From the NCBI GenBank assembly GCA_025548565.1, contig JAJLPB010000005.1:186001-250000 (forward strand): a stretch of 64,000 nt of DNA. The letters run 5' to 3'. Shown here piece by piece: positions 40,031 to 48,394 of this stretch. Position numbers and translations under genes: made by a program. Position 1 is the stretch's first letter. The number at the start of each line of letters is the position of its first letter. The notes under the pieces are model-generated. The model was given only the letters and a program-made list of their open reading frames with translations, did not search any database and was not told where the DNA came from. This stretch comes from Rugamonas sp. A1-17 (GTDB lineage Bacteria > Pseudomonadota > Gammaproteobacteria > Burkholderiales > Burkholderiaceae_D).

Positions 40031-42037
40031 TTACGCGGCGACGTTGCGCCCGCTCCTGGCCGACCAGCGGTACAAGCCCCACACCATGGCCACGCCGAGG
40101 ACCAGCGCCACCACCATGGTCTGCGCCTCGCTCAGCGAGTTGGCGATGGCCAGCGGCTCGCCCTTGCCGGTGACAACGATCAGGCCAGCCAGCGCGACGT
40201 TGAACAGGCTCTCGCCGACGATGAAGCCCGACATCACCAGCACGCCCAGGCGCTTGGCGGTGTCGCCGCCGACCTTGTGTTCCATCGCGCGGTCGAACAG
40301 GTAGCCGGTGACCGCGCCGATGCACACCGGCGTGATCACCGCGCTGGGCAGGTAGATCGCCAGGCCCACGCCCAGCGGCGGCAGCGAGTACTTGCCGTTG
40401 CTCGAGCGCTTCAGGCCGAAGTTGATCAGCACCAGCAGCAGGCCGACCAGCGCGCCGTAGCCCAGCAGGTCCCAGCGCAGCTGGCCGCCGATGACGCCCT
40501 TGGCCAAGGTGGAGATCAGCAGCGCCTGCGGCGCGGCCAGCGGCTGGTCCGAGATCGAGTTGAGGTTGGGCGCGCCGACGAAGCCGTTGGCGTGGTTGAG
40601 CAGCTCCAGCACCGGCGGCACCACGCAGGAACCGGCCACCACGCCGATCAAGAGGCCGACCTGCTGCTTCCACGGGGTGGCGTCGACCAGTTGGCCGGTC
40701 TTCAAGTCCTGCAGGTTGTCGTTGCCGATCACCGCCACCGCCAGCACCACGGTGGTGACGAACAGCGCGTAGGCGATCAGCGCCTGCGCCACTTCCGGGC
40801 CCATGACGCTGCGCCCGACCATGCCCACGCTCAGCGCGGCGCCGAGGATGGTGAGGATGGCGATGCCCGACACCGGCGAATTGGAGGAGCCGATCAGGCC
40901 CGCCATGTAGCCGCAGACGGCGGCGGCGAACATGCCGGCGATCAGGATGTAGCCGATGCCGACCGCCACCAGCGGGAAGGCCAGCGACGACAGCGGGCCG
41001 CCCTGCAGGAAGGAGGCCAGCAGCCAGCCGGCCGGCACCATCGACAGCAGCGTGACCAGGCCGACCACGAAGATCGGCAAATCCTGCTCGGTGCGGTCCA
41101 ACACGCCGCCATTGAGTTTGGCCTTGCGGGCCGATTCCATCGCCGACTTCAGGCCGCCCAGAATCGGCTTGGCCAGGCCGGCCAGCGTGATGATCGCGGC
41201 CATGCCGATCACGCCGGCGCCCATCATGCGCACTTCCTTGGACCAGATGCCCAGCGCGTGGGCGGCGGCGTCGACGCCTGCGGCGGCCGGCGACAGGTGC
41301 GTCATCAACGGCACCATGATGCCCCAGGCGATGACCAGGCCGGCCAGCATCGCGACGCCGACCGTGATGCCCATCAGGTGGCCGGCGCCGATCAGGGCCA
41401 GCGAGCTGGAAGCGCCGATGCCGGTGGCGCCAGCGTTGGCGCCGGTGCCGGTGCGGAAGTAGATCGCGACTTCGCCGGCCATCAGCTTGACGGCGGCGCC
41501 GGCCGCGAACACGGCCGAGGCGACGCTGCCCCAGATCACGGCCCACAGGCCGGCCTTGCCCTCGGCCGCGCCGGCGCGCGAGGCCATGCCGACCTTGAGC
41601 ACCTCGGCGGCGGCCACGCCCTCGGGATAGGGCAGGTCGGACTGCGACACCAGCGCGCGGCGCAGCGGCATCGTGTACATCACGCCCAGCACGCCGCCGA
41701 TGGCGCAGGCGCCGAAGGTCGGCCAGAACGGCACCTTGGCCCACCAGCCTATCATCAACAGGCCAGGCAGCACGAAGATCACCGAGGCCAGCGTGCCGGC
41801 GGCCGAGGCGATGGTCTGGACGATGTTGTTTTCCTGGATGGTGGCGTCCTTGAAGGCGCTCAGCAGCGCCATCGAGATCACGGCGGCGGGGATCGAGGTG
41901 GCGAAGGTCAGGCCGACCTTCAGGCCCAGGTAGACCTGCGCGGCGGTGAAGACCAGCGTGATCAGAATGCCCAGGATGATCCCGCGTACGGTGATTTCCT
42001 TGGGGTTGGATGGTGCAGCTATGCTCATCTTCAGCAC
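40031..42037 (-). CDS. OPT-family oligopeptide/metal transporter
   Basis: This is a 668-residue integral membrane protein with about 14-16 hydrophobic segments. Family signatures include KEITVRGIILGILITLVFTAA at the start (seen here as ITVRGIILGILITLVF) and LPYPEGVAAAEVLKVG. OPT proteins of this branch import small peptides or iron-chelate complexes by proton symport. The gene is divergent from rbgA; no periplasmic partner is encoded nearby. Confidence 0.92.
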   Translation of the reverse strand: MLKMSIAAPSNPKEITVRGIILGILITLVFTAAQVYLGLKVGLTFATSIPAAVISMALLSAFKDATIQENNIVQTIASAAGTLASVIFVLPGLLMIGWWAKVPFWPTFGACAIGGVLGVMYTMPLRRALVSQSDLPYPEGVAAAEVLKVGMASRAGAAEGKAGLWAVIWGSVASAVFAAGAAVKLMAGEVAIYFRTGTGANAGATGIGASSSLALIGAGHLMGITVGVAMLAGLVIAWGIMVPLMTHLSPAAAGVDAAAHALGIWSKEVRMMGAGVIGMAAIITLAGLAKPILGGLKSAMESARKAKLNGGVLDRTEQDLPIFVVGLVTLLSMVPAGWLLASFLQGGPLSSLAFPLVAVGIGYILIAGMFAAAVCGYMAGLIGSSNSPVSGIAILTILGAALSVGMVGRSVMGPEVAQALIAYALFVTTVVLAVAVIGNDNLQDLKTGQLVDATPWKQQVGLLIGVVAGSCVVPPVLELLNHANGFVGAPNLNSISDQPLAAPQALLISTLAKGVIGGQLRWDLLGYGALVGLLLVLINFGLKRSSNGKYSLPPLGVGLAIYLPSAVITPVCIGAVTGYLFDRAMEHKVGGDTAKRLGVLVMSGFIVGESLFNVALAGLIVVTGKGEPLAIANSLSEAQTMVVALVLGVAMVWGLYRWSARSGRNVAA

Positions 42038-42162
42038 TCCGGTGGAGAAAATAATATTGTTTGTATGGTCAGGAAACGGAAAAAGCGCCCCATGATATCC
42101 GAAGTCCAGACGGGGTAGCAGGTAAAATAGCGGATTGTCAGAACGATTTTGAAGGTCAGAGC

Positions 42163-43113
42163 ATGTCGATACAATGGTACCCGGGGCACATGAACGCCGC
42201 CAAGAAGAAGGCGGCCGAGCAGATGGAGAACACCGATCTGGTGATCGAGGTGGTCGACGCGCGCCTGCCCGAGGCCAGCACCAACCCGATGGTGGAGGAG
42301 CTGCGCAAGTTCCGCCAGCGTCCGTGCCTGAAGATCCTCAACAAGATCGACCTGGCCGATCCCGCCGCCACGGCGGCCTGGGTGGCGTACTACAACGCGC
42401 AGGAGGGCGTGACCGCGTTCGCGATGACGACCAAGAAGCCGGCCGACGTGGCGCGCGTGCCGGAACTGGCCAAGCAGCTGGCGCCGCACCGCGGCGTGCC
42501 GACCAAGCCGCTGCGCATCATGATCATGGGGATCCCCAACGTCGGCAAGTCGACCTTGATGAACGCCCTGCTGAAAAAGCGCGTGGCCAAGGTCGGCGAC
42601 GAGCCGGCGGTCACCAAGCAGCAGCAGAAGCTCTACCTGGACAAGAACACCATCCTGGTCGACACGCCCGGCATGCTGTGGCCGAAGATCGCGCTGCCGA
42701 GCGATGGCCTGATGCTGGCCGCCAGCCATGCGATCGGCTCGAACGCGCTGATCGAGGAGGAGGTGGCGGTGTTCCTGGCCGACGAGATGCTCAAGCACTA
42801 CCCGCAGCTGCTGGTGGCGCGCTACGGCTTCAAGGACATCGAAAGCTTCGACGGCATCGCGGTGGTGGAGGGGGTGGCGGCCAAGCGCGGCTTCCGCCAG
42901 AAGGGCGGTGACCTCGATTTCGAGAAGGCCTCGCACACCTTCCTGGGCGACTACCGCAGCGGCATCCTGGGCCGCATCTCGCTGGAGACGCCGGCCACCC
43001 GCAAGGAGCGGCTGGAGGCGCACAACGCCGAGATGGCGGTGAAGGCCGCCGAGAAGGCCGCCATCGCCGCCGCCAAGGCCGAAGCCTACGCCAACGGCAA
43101 GCGCGGCACCTGA
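42163..43113 (+). CDS. Ribosome biogenesis GTPase YlqF/RbgA
   Basis: This circularly permuted GTPase has 316 residues. Motif order is G4 (LNKIDLADP), G1 (GIPNVGKST), G3 (DTPGML), the expected permutation. The N-terminus IQWYPGHMNAAKKK is diagnostic. The C-terminus is an Ala/Lys/Glu-rich helix. YlqF assists late assembly of the large ribosomal subunit in Bacillus. The start has GAAGG upstream; longer frames reach into the promoter. A TAAAAT box lies at 42123-42128. Confidence 0.95.
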   Translation: MSIQWYPGHMNAAKKKAAEQMENTDLVIEVVDARLPEASTNPMVEELRKFRQRPCLKILNKIDLADPAATAAWVAYYNAQEGVTAFAMTTKKPADVARVPELAKQLAPHRGVPTKPLRIMIMGIPNVGKSTLMNALLKKRVAKVGDEPAVTKQQQKLYLDKNTILVDTPGMLWPKIALPSDGLMLAASHAIGSNALIEEEVAVFLADEMLKHYPQLLVARYGFKDIESFDGIAVVEGVAAKRGFRQKGGDLDFEKASHTFLGDYRSGILGRISLETPATRKERLEAHNAEMAVKAAEKAAIAAAKAEAYANGKRGT

Positions 43114-43115
43114 AC

Positions 43116-43168
43116 CCGTCATTCCCGCCTGTGCGGGAAGTCTTTTCCCCCAGTGGGGGCGATGACGG
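43116..43168. repeat. Cloverleaf-like palindromic element between convergent genes
   Basis: The outer arms CCGTCAT (43116-43122) and ATGACGG (43162-43168) enclose two hairpins: TTCCCGC-CTGT-GCGGGAA (43122-43139) and CCCCC-AGT-GGGGG (43147-43159). The layout recalls REP/BIME elements, whose common form contains GTCATTCCCGC. It fills the gap between the rbgA and dioxygenase stops and may end both transcripts. Confidence 0.8.
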
Positions 43169-43171
43169 CGC

Positions 43172-43969
43172 CTAGCCGAAGCGGAAGCTCGACACCGCCA
43201 GCGATCCCATGAACGCGTCCTCGTGATACGGCACGGACGCCGCGTCATTCTCGGCCGCGCCCAGCGCCACCATCAACGGCAGCAAATGCTCCTCGCGCGG
43301 ATGCGCCATGCGCGCGGCCGGCGCCTGCTCCCACGCCAGCAGCTGCGCCGCGCGCTCCCGCGGCGGCAGCGCCATCGCCGCGCGCAGCCAGCCGTCGAAG
43401 GCATGCGAGGCCGCCGCGCCCTGCGCGTTGAAGGCGCGCAGATTGTGGTAACTCAGCCCGCTGCCGACGATCAGCACACCCTGTTCGCGCAAGGGCGCCA
43501 GCAAACGGCCCACCTCCAGGTGCGTCAACGGATCGAGCCCCCGCTTGAGCGACAGCTGCACGATGGGCACATCCGCATTTGGATACACCGGATACATGGC
43601 GCTGAAGGTGCCGTGGTCGAAGCCGCGCTGCGGATCGAGCCGCGCCGGATGGCCGCCGGCCGCCAGCAGTTGCTGGACCTGCGCCGCCAGCTCCGGCGAT
43701 CCGGGCGCCTGGTAACGCACCTCGTAGGTGTGCGGCGGGAAGCCACCGTAATCGTAGATCATGGGCGGCGCGGCCGACGACGACAGCGCGAATTCGCTCT
43801 CCTCCCAGTGCGCGGTGATCACCAGCACCGCCTTGGGCGTCGCGCCGATCTGGCGCGGCATGTCGCGCAGCGAGGCGTCCAGCCGGGCGTACAGATGGCC
43901 GACCTGGTCCATCATGAACGGCCAGGGGCCGCCGCCGTGGGACAGGAAATAGGTGGGCAAGACTTTCAT
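43172..43969 (-). CDS. DODA-type extradiol ring-opening dioxygenase
   Basis: It has 265 residues of the class III LigB-like fold. Metal and active-site histidines are in LSHGGGPWPF, VITAHWEE, GFDHGTF and SGLSYHN. Relatives (E. coli YgiD, plant DODA) open catecholic rings such as L-DOPA. The start ATG follows a good ribosome site (CTGGAGCTTTGCC). A strong promoter and a 17-bp palindrome lie upstream in the space shared with the divergent binding-protein gene. Confidence 0.92.
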   Translation of the reverse strand: MKVLPTYFLSHGGGPWPFMMDQVGHLYARLDASLRDMPRQIGATPKAVLVITAHWEESEFALSSSAAPPMIYDYGGFPPHTYEVRYQAPGSPELAAQVQQLLAAGGHPARLDPQRGFDHGTFSAMYPVYPNADVPIVQLSLKRGLDPLTHLEVGRLLAPLREQGVLIVGSGLSYHNLRAFNAQGAAASHAFDGWLRAAMALPPRERAAQLLAWEQAPAARMAHPREEHLLPLMVALGAAENDAASVPYHEDAFMGSLAVSSFRFG

Positions 43970-43997
43970 GGCAAAGCTCCAGTATGAGTATGACACC

Positions 43998-44026
43998 ACT
44001 ATAAGCACCGGGGCCGCGCCGATCAA
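43998..44026 (-). promoter_or_regulatory. Promoter of the dioxygenase gene (TTGATC-17-TATAGT)
   Basis: On the minus strand TTGATC (44026-44021) and TATAGT (44003-43998) are 17 bases apart, close to the sigma-70 ideal. Transcription should start near 43991, giving a leader of about 22 bases. Confidence 0.7.
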
Positions 44027-44037
44027 TGCACGAAATG

Positions 44038-44054
44038 TAGATAGGTCCTATCTA
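44038..44054. promoter_or_regulatory. 17-bp perfect palindrome, probable operator
   Basis: TAGATAGG-T-CCTATCTA is symmetric over eight bases each side. It lies about 47-63 bases upstream of the predicted dioxygenase transcription start and contains T-N11-A, the usual geometry of a LysR activator site. The matching regulator is not obvious in the neighbourhood. Confidence 0.65.
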
Positions 44055-44110
44055 AAATGTGAATGATCGAGGCGCGCGCGTATAATCCCCGGCTTCCGCC
44101 GCCCGCCACC

Positions 44111-45010
44111 ATGCCCATGACCACCACCACCTATCAAGCGCGCCTGTTGAGCACTGCCTTGCTGGCATGCGCCACAGCCTGCGCCCACGCCGCCGTCACC
44201 GTGCGCGACGACGCCGGCAACAGCGTCACCGTCGCCAGGCCCGCGCAGCGCATCATCGCGATGGCGCCGCACATCACCGAGCTGCTGTTCGCGGCCGGCG
44301 GCGGCGAGCGCGTGGTCGGCGTGATGAACTACAGCGACTATCCGGAAGCGGCCAAGCGCATCCCGCAGGTGGGCAGCAACGCCACCATCGACATGGAGCG
44401 CGTGCTGGCGCTGCGCCCGGACCTGCTGGTGGTATGGAAAAGCGGGAACACCGCCGGCCAGCTGGAGCAGCTCAAAAGCCTGGGCATCCCGATCTTCTAC
44501 AGCGATCCGCAAAAGCTGGAGGAAGTGGCCACCAGCCTGACCCGCCTGGGCCAGCTGATGGGCACCGAGCCCGCCGCGCGGAAGGCCGCGCAGGACTACC
44601 GCCAGAGGATCGCCAGATTGTCCGCCACCTACGCGCGGCGGCCCACGGTGCGGGTGTTCTACCAGATCTGGGAAAAGCCGCTGTTCACGCTCAGCGGAGA
44701 GCACATCGTCAGCGACGTGATTCGCGTCTGCGGCGGCCGGAACGTGTTCGCCGCGCTGAAGGCGCCGGCGCCCACGGTCAGCACCGAGGCGGTGTTGCAG
44801 GAGAACCCGGAAGTCATCCTGGGCGGAGAAGCCCACGACGCCGAATCCGGCATCAACATCTGGAAGCAGTACCGGGGCATGCTGGCGGTCCAGCGCGGCA
44901 ACCTGTTCATGCTGGGCGGCGAACAACTGGTGCGCGCCACGCCGCGCATCGCCGACGGCGTGGCGGCGCTGTGCGAGCGGCTGGAGACGGCGCGCCGGCG
45001 CCGGCCCTGA
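44111..45010 (+). CDS. BtuF-like cobalamin/siderophore-binding periplasmic protein
   Basis: The product is 299 residues with a signal peptide ending near residue 28. It is a class III substrate-binding protein with two lobes: RIIAMAPHITELLFAAGGGERVVGV is the N-lobe opening (here quoted in part as APHITELLFAAG). YPEAAKRIPQVG matches the cobalamin-binding clade (BtuF). The start at 44111 is chosen because TATAAT (44081-44086) lies just upstream of it. No membrane or ATPase partner genes are adjacent, and no cobalamin riboswitch is present in the short leader. Confidence 0.85.
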   Translation: MPMTTTTYQARLLSTALLACATACAHAAVTVRDDAGNSVTVARPAQRIIAMAPHITELLFAAGGGERVVGVMNYSDYPEAAKRIPQVGSNATIDMERVLALRPDLLVVWKSGNTAGQLEQLKSLGIPIFYSDPQKLEEVATSLTRLGQLMGTEPAARKAAQDYRQRIARLSATYARRPTVRVFYQIWEKPLFTLSGEHIVSDVIRVCGGRNVFAALKAPAPTVSTEAVLQENPEVILGGEAHDAESGINIWKQYRGMLAVQRGNLFMLGGEQLVRATPRIADGVAALCERLETARRRRP

Positions 45011-45093
45011 GGCTTAATGCCGTCCTAATTTGCACGGCGCGGAAAAAGTGGTAACCTCGCGGCGTTTGCCACTCACCTGATTGAAGGACTGTT

Positions 45094-45759
45094 ATGCGTT
45101 TCCTGAGCTTCCTGCGGCCGCTGATCGCCACCGCCGCCTTCGTGGCCATCGCCGCCGGCGCCCACGCCGCCGAATTCAAGAACGGCGTGGACTTCAACAC
45201 GGTGGACCTGACGAGCCGCCCGGACACCGGCAAGAAGGTCGAAGTGCTGGAAGTGTTCATGTACCACTGCCCGCACTGCAACGCGCTGGAGGCGCCGCTG
45301 GCGGAGTGGGTGCGCAAGCAGGGCGACAAGATCGTGTTCCGCCGCATGCACCTGGGCGAGGACGCGCAGGCCAAGGCCTTCTTCACGCTGGAGGCGATGA
45401 ACGCGCTGGGCAACGGCATGCACGAGAAGCTGTTCCACGCCATCCACGTCGAGCACAACCGCCTCAATACCGACCAGATGATCCTCGACTTCGTCGTCAA
45501 GAACGGCATCGACAAGACAAAATATCTGGAATTTTTCAATTCGTTCGCGGTCCAAACGAAGATGAAGCGCGGCACGCAGGTGGCCAATCAGTATAAAATC
45601 GACAGTGCGCCGACCCTGGTGATCGACGGCCACTACACGACCTCGCCGGCGCAGGCCGGCCACGACCTGGCGTCGGTGCCCGCGGCGCATGCGGCCATGT
45701 TCGCGGTGATGGATAGCCTGGTGGCCAAGTCGGCCCAGGAACGCGCAGCCAAGAAGTGA
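45094..45759 (+). CDS. dsbA: Thiol:disulfide interchange protein DsbA
   Basis: This periplasmic disulfide oxidase has 221 residues. The signal peptide ends at HAA near residue 26. The active site is CPHC (C59, C62) and the cis-proline loop is SAPTLVI. The helical insertion between them is typical. DsbA introduces disulfides into exported proteins and is reoxidised by DsbB. A small membrane-protein gene follows 8 bases later and is likely cotranscribed, ending at a shared terminator. Confidence 0.95.
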   Translation: MRFLSFLRPLIATAAFVAIAAGAHAAEFKNGVDFNTVDLTSRPDTGKKVEVLEVFMYHCPHCNALEAPLAEWVRKQGDKIVFRRMHLGEDAQAKAFFTLEAMNALGNGMHEKLFHAIHVEHNRLNTDQMILDFVVKNGIDKTKYLEFFNSFAVQTKMKRGTQVANQYKIDSAPTLVIDGHYTTSPAQAGHDLASVPAAHAAMFAVMDSLVAKSAQERAAKK

Positions 45760-45767
45760 GGACAGCC

Positions 45768-46100
45768 ATGAAAGAAATCAGCGACGAACAGAAGGCGGCC
45801 GAGGGCGAGGTCATGAAGATCTACAAGGAGTCTTCGCCGGTCATCGAAACCTTGTTCGAATGGGCCTACATCAACCACGTGGCCTGGAGCCTGGCGGTGC
45901 TGGCGCTGGGCTTCATCGTCTGGCTGCTGATCGCGCTCACCAACGCCGAGAACCAGCGCAACGCGCTGATGACCAAGCAATGCGCCGATCCCGTCTTCAA
46001 GGGAGAACTCGACAAGAAGTGCCTGCACACCGTGCACTCGCGCGAGCACTGGTGGCAGCACGTCGGCTACGCGCTGACGCACGTCAGCCCGGAAAGATAA
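45768..46100 (+). CDS. Small single-span membrane protein, function unknown
   Basis: It has 110 residues, beginning MKEISDEQKAAEGE. The start is the ATG preceded by GAGGAC, just after the dsbA stop; a GTG 12 bases earlier would overlap dsbA. One hydrophobic segment (about residues 39-62, SLAVLALGFIVWLLIAL) divides an acidic N-terminus from a C-terminus with two cysteines (QCADPVF and KCLHTV). The two cysteines and the dsbA linkage suggest an exported, disulfide-bearing tail, but this is inference. I do not recognise the family. Confidence 0.75.
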   Translation: MKEISDEQKAAEGEVMKIYKESSPVIETLFEWAYINHVAWSLAVLALGFIVWLLIALTNAENQRNALMTKQCADPVFKGELDKKCLHTVHSREHWWQHVGYALTHVSPER

Positions 46101-46110
46101 ACCTTCCCCA

Positions 46111-46133
46111 AGCCCGCGATAGCGGGCTTTTTT
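46111..46133 (+). terminator. Intrinsic terminator after the dsbA unit
   Basis: AGCCCGC and GCGGGCT form a 7-bp stem with loop GATA, followed by six T. It begins 10 bases after the stop codon. Confidence 0.9.
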
Positions 46134-46150
46134 GCTTGACAGGGTGCCCG

Positions 46151-46897
46151 ATGAAACAAGTGATGGTGGTGACCGGCGGCGGCCGGGGCATAGGCGCGGC
46201 GACCGCGCTGATGGCGAGCCGGCGCGGCTACGCGGTCTGCATCAACTACCTGCGCGACGCGCAGGCGGCCGAGCTGCTGCGCGCGAAGATCCTGGCCGAG
46301 GGCGGCGAGGCGATCGCCGTGCAGGCAGACGTCGGCGTGGAGGCGGACGTGCTGCGGCTGTTCGCCACCGTCGACGCGGAACTGGGGCCGTTGACGGCGC
46401 TGGTCAACAATGCCGGGGTGCTGGAGCGGCAGTGCCGTTTGACCGAGATGTCGGTGGAGCGCCTGCAGCGCGTGTTCACCACCAACGTGATCAGCTACTT
46501 CCTGTGCAGCCGGGAGGCGGTCAGGCGCATGTCGACCGCCAGCGGCGGGCAGGGTGGCGGCATCGTCAACCTGTCGTCCGGCGCGGCCCGGCATGGCGGC
46601 GCGAACGTCTACATCGACTACGCCGCGTCCAAGGGCGCGATCGACGTGCTGACACTGGGACTGTCGAAAGAGGTCGCGGCCGAGGGCATACGGGTGAACT
46701 GCGTGCGGCCGGGGATCATCTATACCGACATCCACGCCAGCGGCGGCGATCCGGATCGCGTGGCGCGGCTGGCATCGACCGTGCCGATGCAGCGCGGCGG
46801 CCAGCCGGAGGAAATCGCCGAGACCATCCTGTGGCTGCTCGGCCCGCAATCGTCCTACGTCAGCGGCGCCATCGTCGACGCGGGCGGCGGGCGCTAA
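46151..46897 (+). CDS. Short-chain dehydrogenase/reductase
   Basis: The product is 248 residues. The NAD(P) motif is TGGGRGIGAAT, the structural motif is NNAGVLE, and the catalytic pair is Tyr and Lys in YIDYAASKGA. The C-terminus SSYVSGAIVDAGGGR is typical of the glucose 1-dehydrogenase/FabG group. The substrate is unknown. The start ATG follows directly on the dsbA-unit terminator, and the promoter must overlap that terminator region. Confidence 0.9.
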   Translation: MKQVMVVTGGGRGIGAATALMASRRGYAVCINYLRDAQAAELLRAKILAEGGEAIAVQADVGVEADVLRLFATVDAELGPLTALVNNAGVLERQCRLTEMSVERLQRVFTTNVISYFLCSREAVRRMSTASGGQGGGIVNLSSGAARHGGANVYIDYAASKGAIDVLTLGLSKEVAAEGIRVNCVRPGIIYTDIHASGGDPDRVARLASTVPMQRGGQPEEIAETILWLLGPQSSYVSGAIVDAGGGR

Positions 46898-47025
46898 CGC
46901 GGCTCACCTGGCCAACGCGCGGCGATCTTCAACCGCCGCAAGCAGCTGCTTCAACGGCCAGGCCAATTCCGGCGCGGCGGCGGGCGGCGCACAATCCGGG
47001 CATCCCCACAACGAAAGGACTGCCC

Positions 47026-47520
47026 ATGAAACGCTCCCTCCTGCTGACCGCCTTGCTGCTGGCCGGCGCCGCGAACGCCAACGCCAACGACCCGACCGAG
47101 CAAGCGGCCCGCCGCTACGCCGCCTTCTGGAACACCGGCGACCCCGCGCTGGCCAAACAGGCCCTGTCGCCCGACTTCATGGACCGCACGCTGCCGGCCG
47201 GCCGCGAGCAGGGCGTCAACGGCCCGCTGCAGGCGTCGAAAGGCTTCCGCACCGCGGTGCCCGACCTGAAGGCCGAGATCACCGACATGGTGGTCAGCGG
47301 CGACCGCGTGGCTGTGCACCTGCACTTCACCGGCCACTTTACTGGCACCTTCGGCGCCACCAGCGGCAAGGGCCAGCCCATCGACTTCCGTGCCTTCGAC
47401 CTGTACCGCGTGGCCGACGGCCGCATCGCCGAGAACTGGCACCTGGAGGACAACCTGACGCTGTTGCAGCAGATGGGCGTCATGCCAGGTCTGCAAAGCG
47501 CTCCAGCAAAAACGCAATAA
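47026..47520 (+). CDS. Secreted SnoaL-like (ester cyclase) protein
   Basis: It has 164 residues with a signal peptide (to about residue 20, GAANANA). The rest is a SnoaL/NTF2-like cone: YAAFWNTGDPALAKQAL at the start, then FRTAVPDLKAEI, GDRVAVHLHFTGHFTGTF and a final NWHLEDNLTLLQQMG. Such proteins bind small hydrophobic molecules; enzymatic function is not established. The ribosome site GAAAGGAC precedes the ATG. Its 3' end overlaps that of the convergent LysR gene by 41 bases. Confidence 0.88.
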   Translation: MKRSLLLTALLLAGAANANANDPTEQAARRYAAFWNTGDPALAKQALSPDFMDRTLPAGREQGVNGPLQASKGFRTAVPDLKAEITDMVVSGDRVAVHLHFTGHFTGTFGATSGKGQPIDFRAFDLYRVADGRIAENWHLEDNLTLLQQMGVMPGLQSAPAKTQ

Positions 47521-48394
47521 GCAGCGCGATGCGCGGCGGCTGATAGCGGTTGCGGTGATACAGCAGGTTGAGCGGCGCGCTCTCCGTGAAGTACTCGTCG
47601 AGCACCGTCTCCAGCCGCCCGCTGCGCAAATCGCCGGCGATGTCGAGGATGGACTTGTAGGCGTAGCCCTGGCCGGCGATGGCCCACTTGCGTATCACCT
47701 CGCCGTCGTTGCTCTGCTGCGTGCGGCGCACGCGCACCGCGCGCTTCTCGTCCGCCTCGTCGTTGCTGCAGTAGCGCCATTCCTGCATCGGCCCCAGCGC
47801 CGTCACCAGCACCAGCGTCGGCAACCGCGCCAGCTCCTCCGGCGTGGCCGGGCCCCCCGTCTGCGCGATCAGCGACGGCGCCGCGCACACCACCCGCCGG
47901 CTCGGCGCCAGCACGCGCGCCACCATCTCGCTGTCGGCCAGCTGGCCGTAGCGGATCGCCAGGTCGATATCGTCCTGCACCATGTTCGCGGTCGAATCGC
48001 TCAGCGTCAGCGCGTACTGCAGCTCGGGATGGCGGGCCCGGAAGTCATCCAGCATCGGCATCAGCACATTGCGGCCCAGGTCCGACGGCGCCGAGATCTT
48101 CACCATGCCGCGCACATTGTCGCCGCCCGCGTGCAGGCCCGCCTCCGCCTCCGCCATCAGCGCCATCGCCTGCTCGCTGAAGTGGCGGTACATCTGGCCC
48201 TCCTCGGTCAGGCGCAGCTGGCGCGTGGTGCGTTCGAACAGCTTCACCTGCAGCGAGGCCTCCAGCCGCTGGATGCAGGCGCTGGCCGCCGCCGGCGACA
48301 TGCCCTGACGGCGGCCGGCGGCGGAAAAGCTGCCCAGCAGCGCGGCGTCCAGGAACAGGCGGATGGTGCTGAAACGATCGGCGCCGTTATCCAT
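47480..48394 (-). CDS. LysR-family transcriptional regulator
   Basis: It has 304 residues. The N-terminal winged helix-turn-helix (FSTIRLFLDAALLGSFSAAG to QVKLFERTTRQLRL) is followed by a periplasmic-binding-protein-like effector domain (about 90-300). It is the last gene of the efflux operon and starts inside the hlyD 3' end (8-base overlap). In E. coli the AaeXAB aromatic-acid pump is controlled by the LysR protein AaeR, so a similar role is possible here. Confidence 0.92.
   Translation of the reverse strand: MDNGADRFSTIRLFLDAALLGSFSAAGRRQGMSPAAASACIQRLEASLQVKLFERTTRQLRLTEEGQMYRHFSEQAMALMAEAEAGLHAGGDNVRGMVKISAPSDLGRNVLMPMLDDFRARHPELQYALTLSDSTANMVQDDIDLAIRYGQLADSEMVARVLAPSRRVVCAAPSLIAQTGGPATPEELARLPTLVLVTALGPMQEWRYCSNDEADEKRAVRVRRTQQSNDGEVIRKWAIAGQGYAYKSILDIAGDLRSGRLETVLDEYFTESAPLNLLYHRNRYQPPRIALLIAFLLERFADLA

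Noticed and set aside
44087..44110. Cobalamin riboswitch before the BtuF-like gene
   Set aside because: The leader between the TATAAT box and the start is about 20-25 bases, far too short for the roughly 200-base cobalamin aptamer, and no B12-box is seen.
46898..47025. Possible small gene between the SDR and SnoaL-like genes
   Set aside because: No frame with a ribosome site of useful length; frames here are extensions of neighbours.
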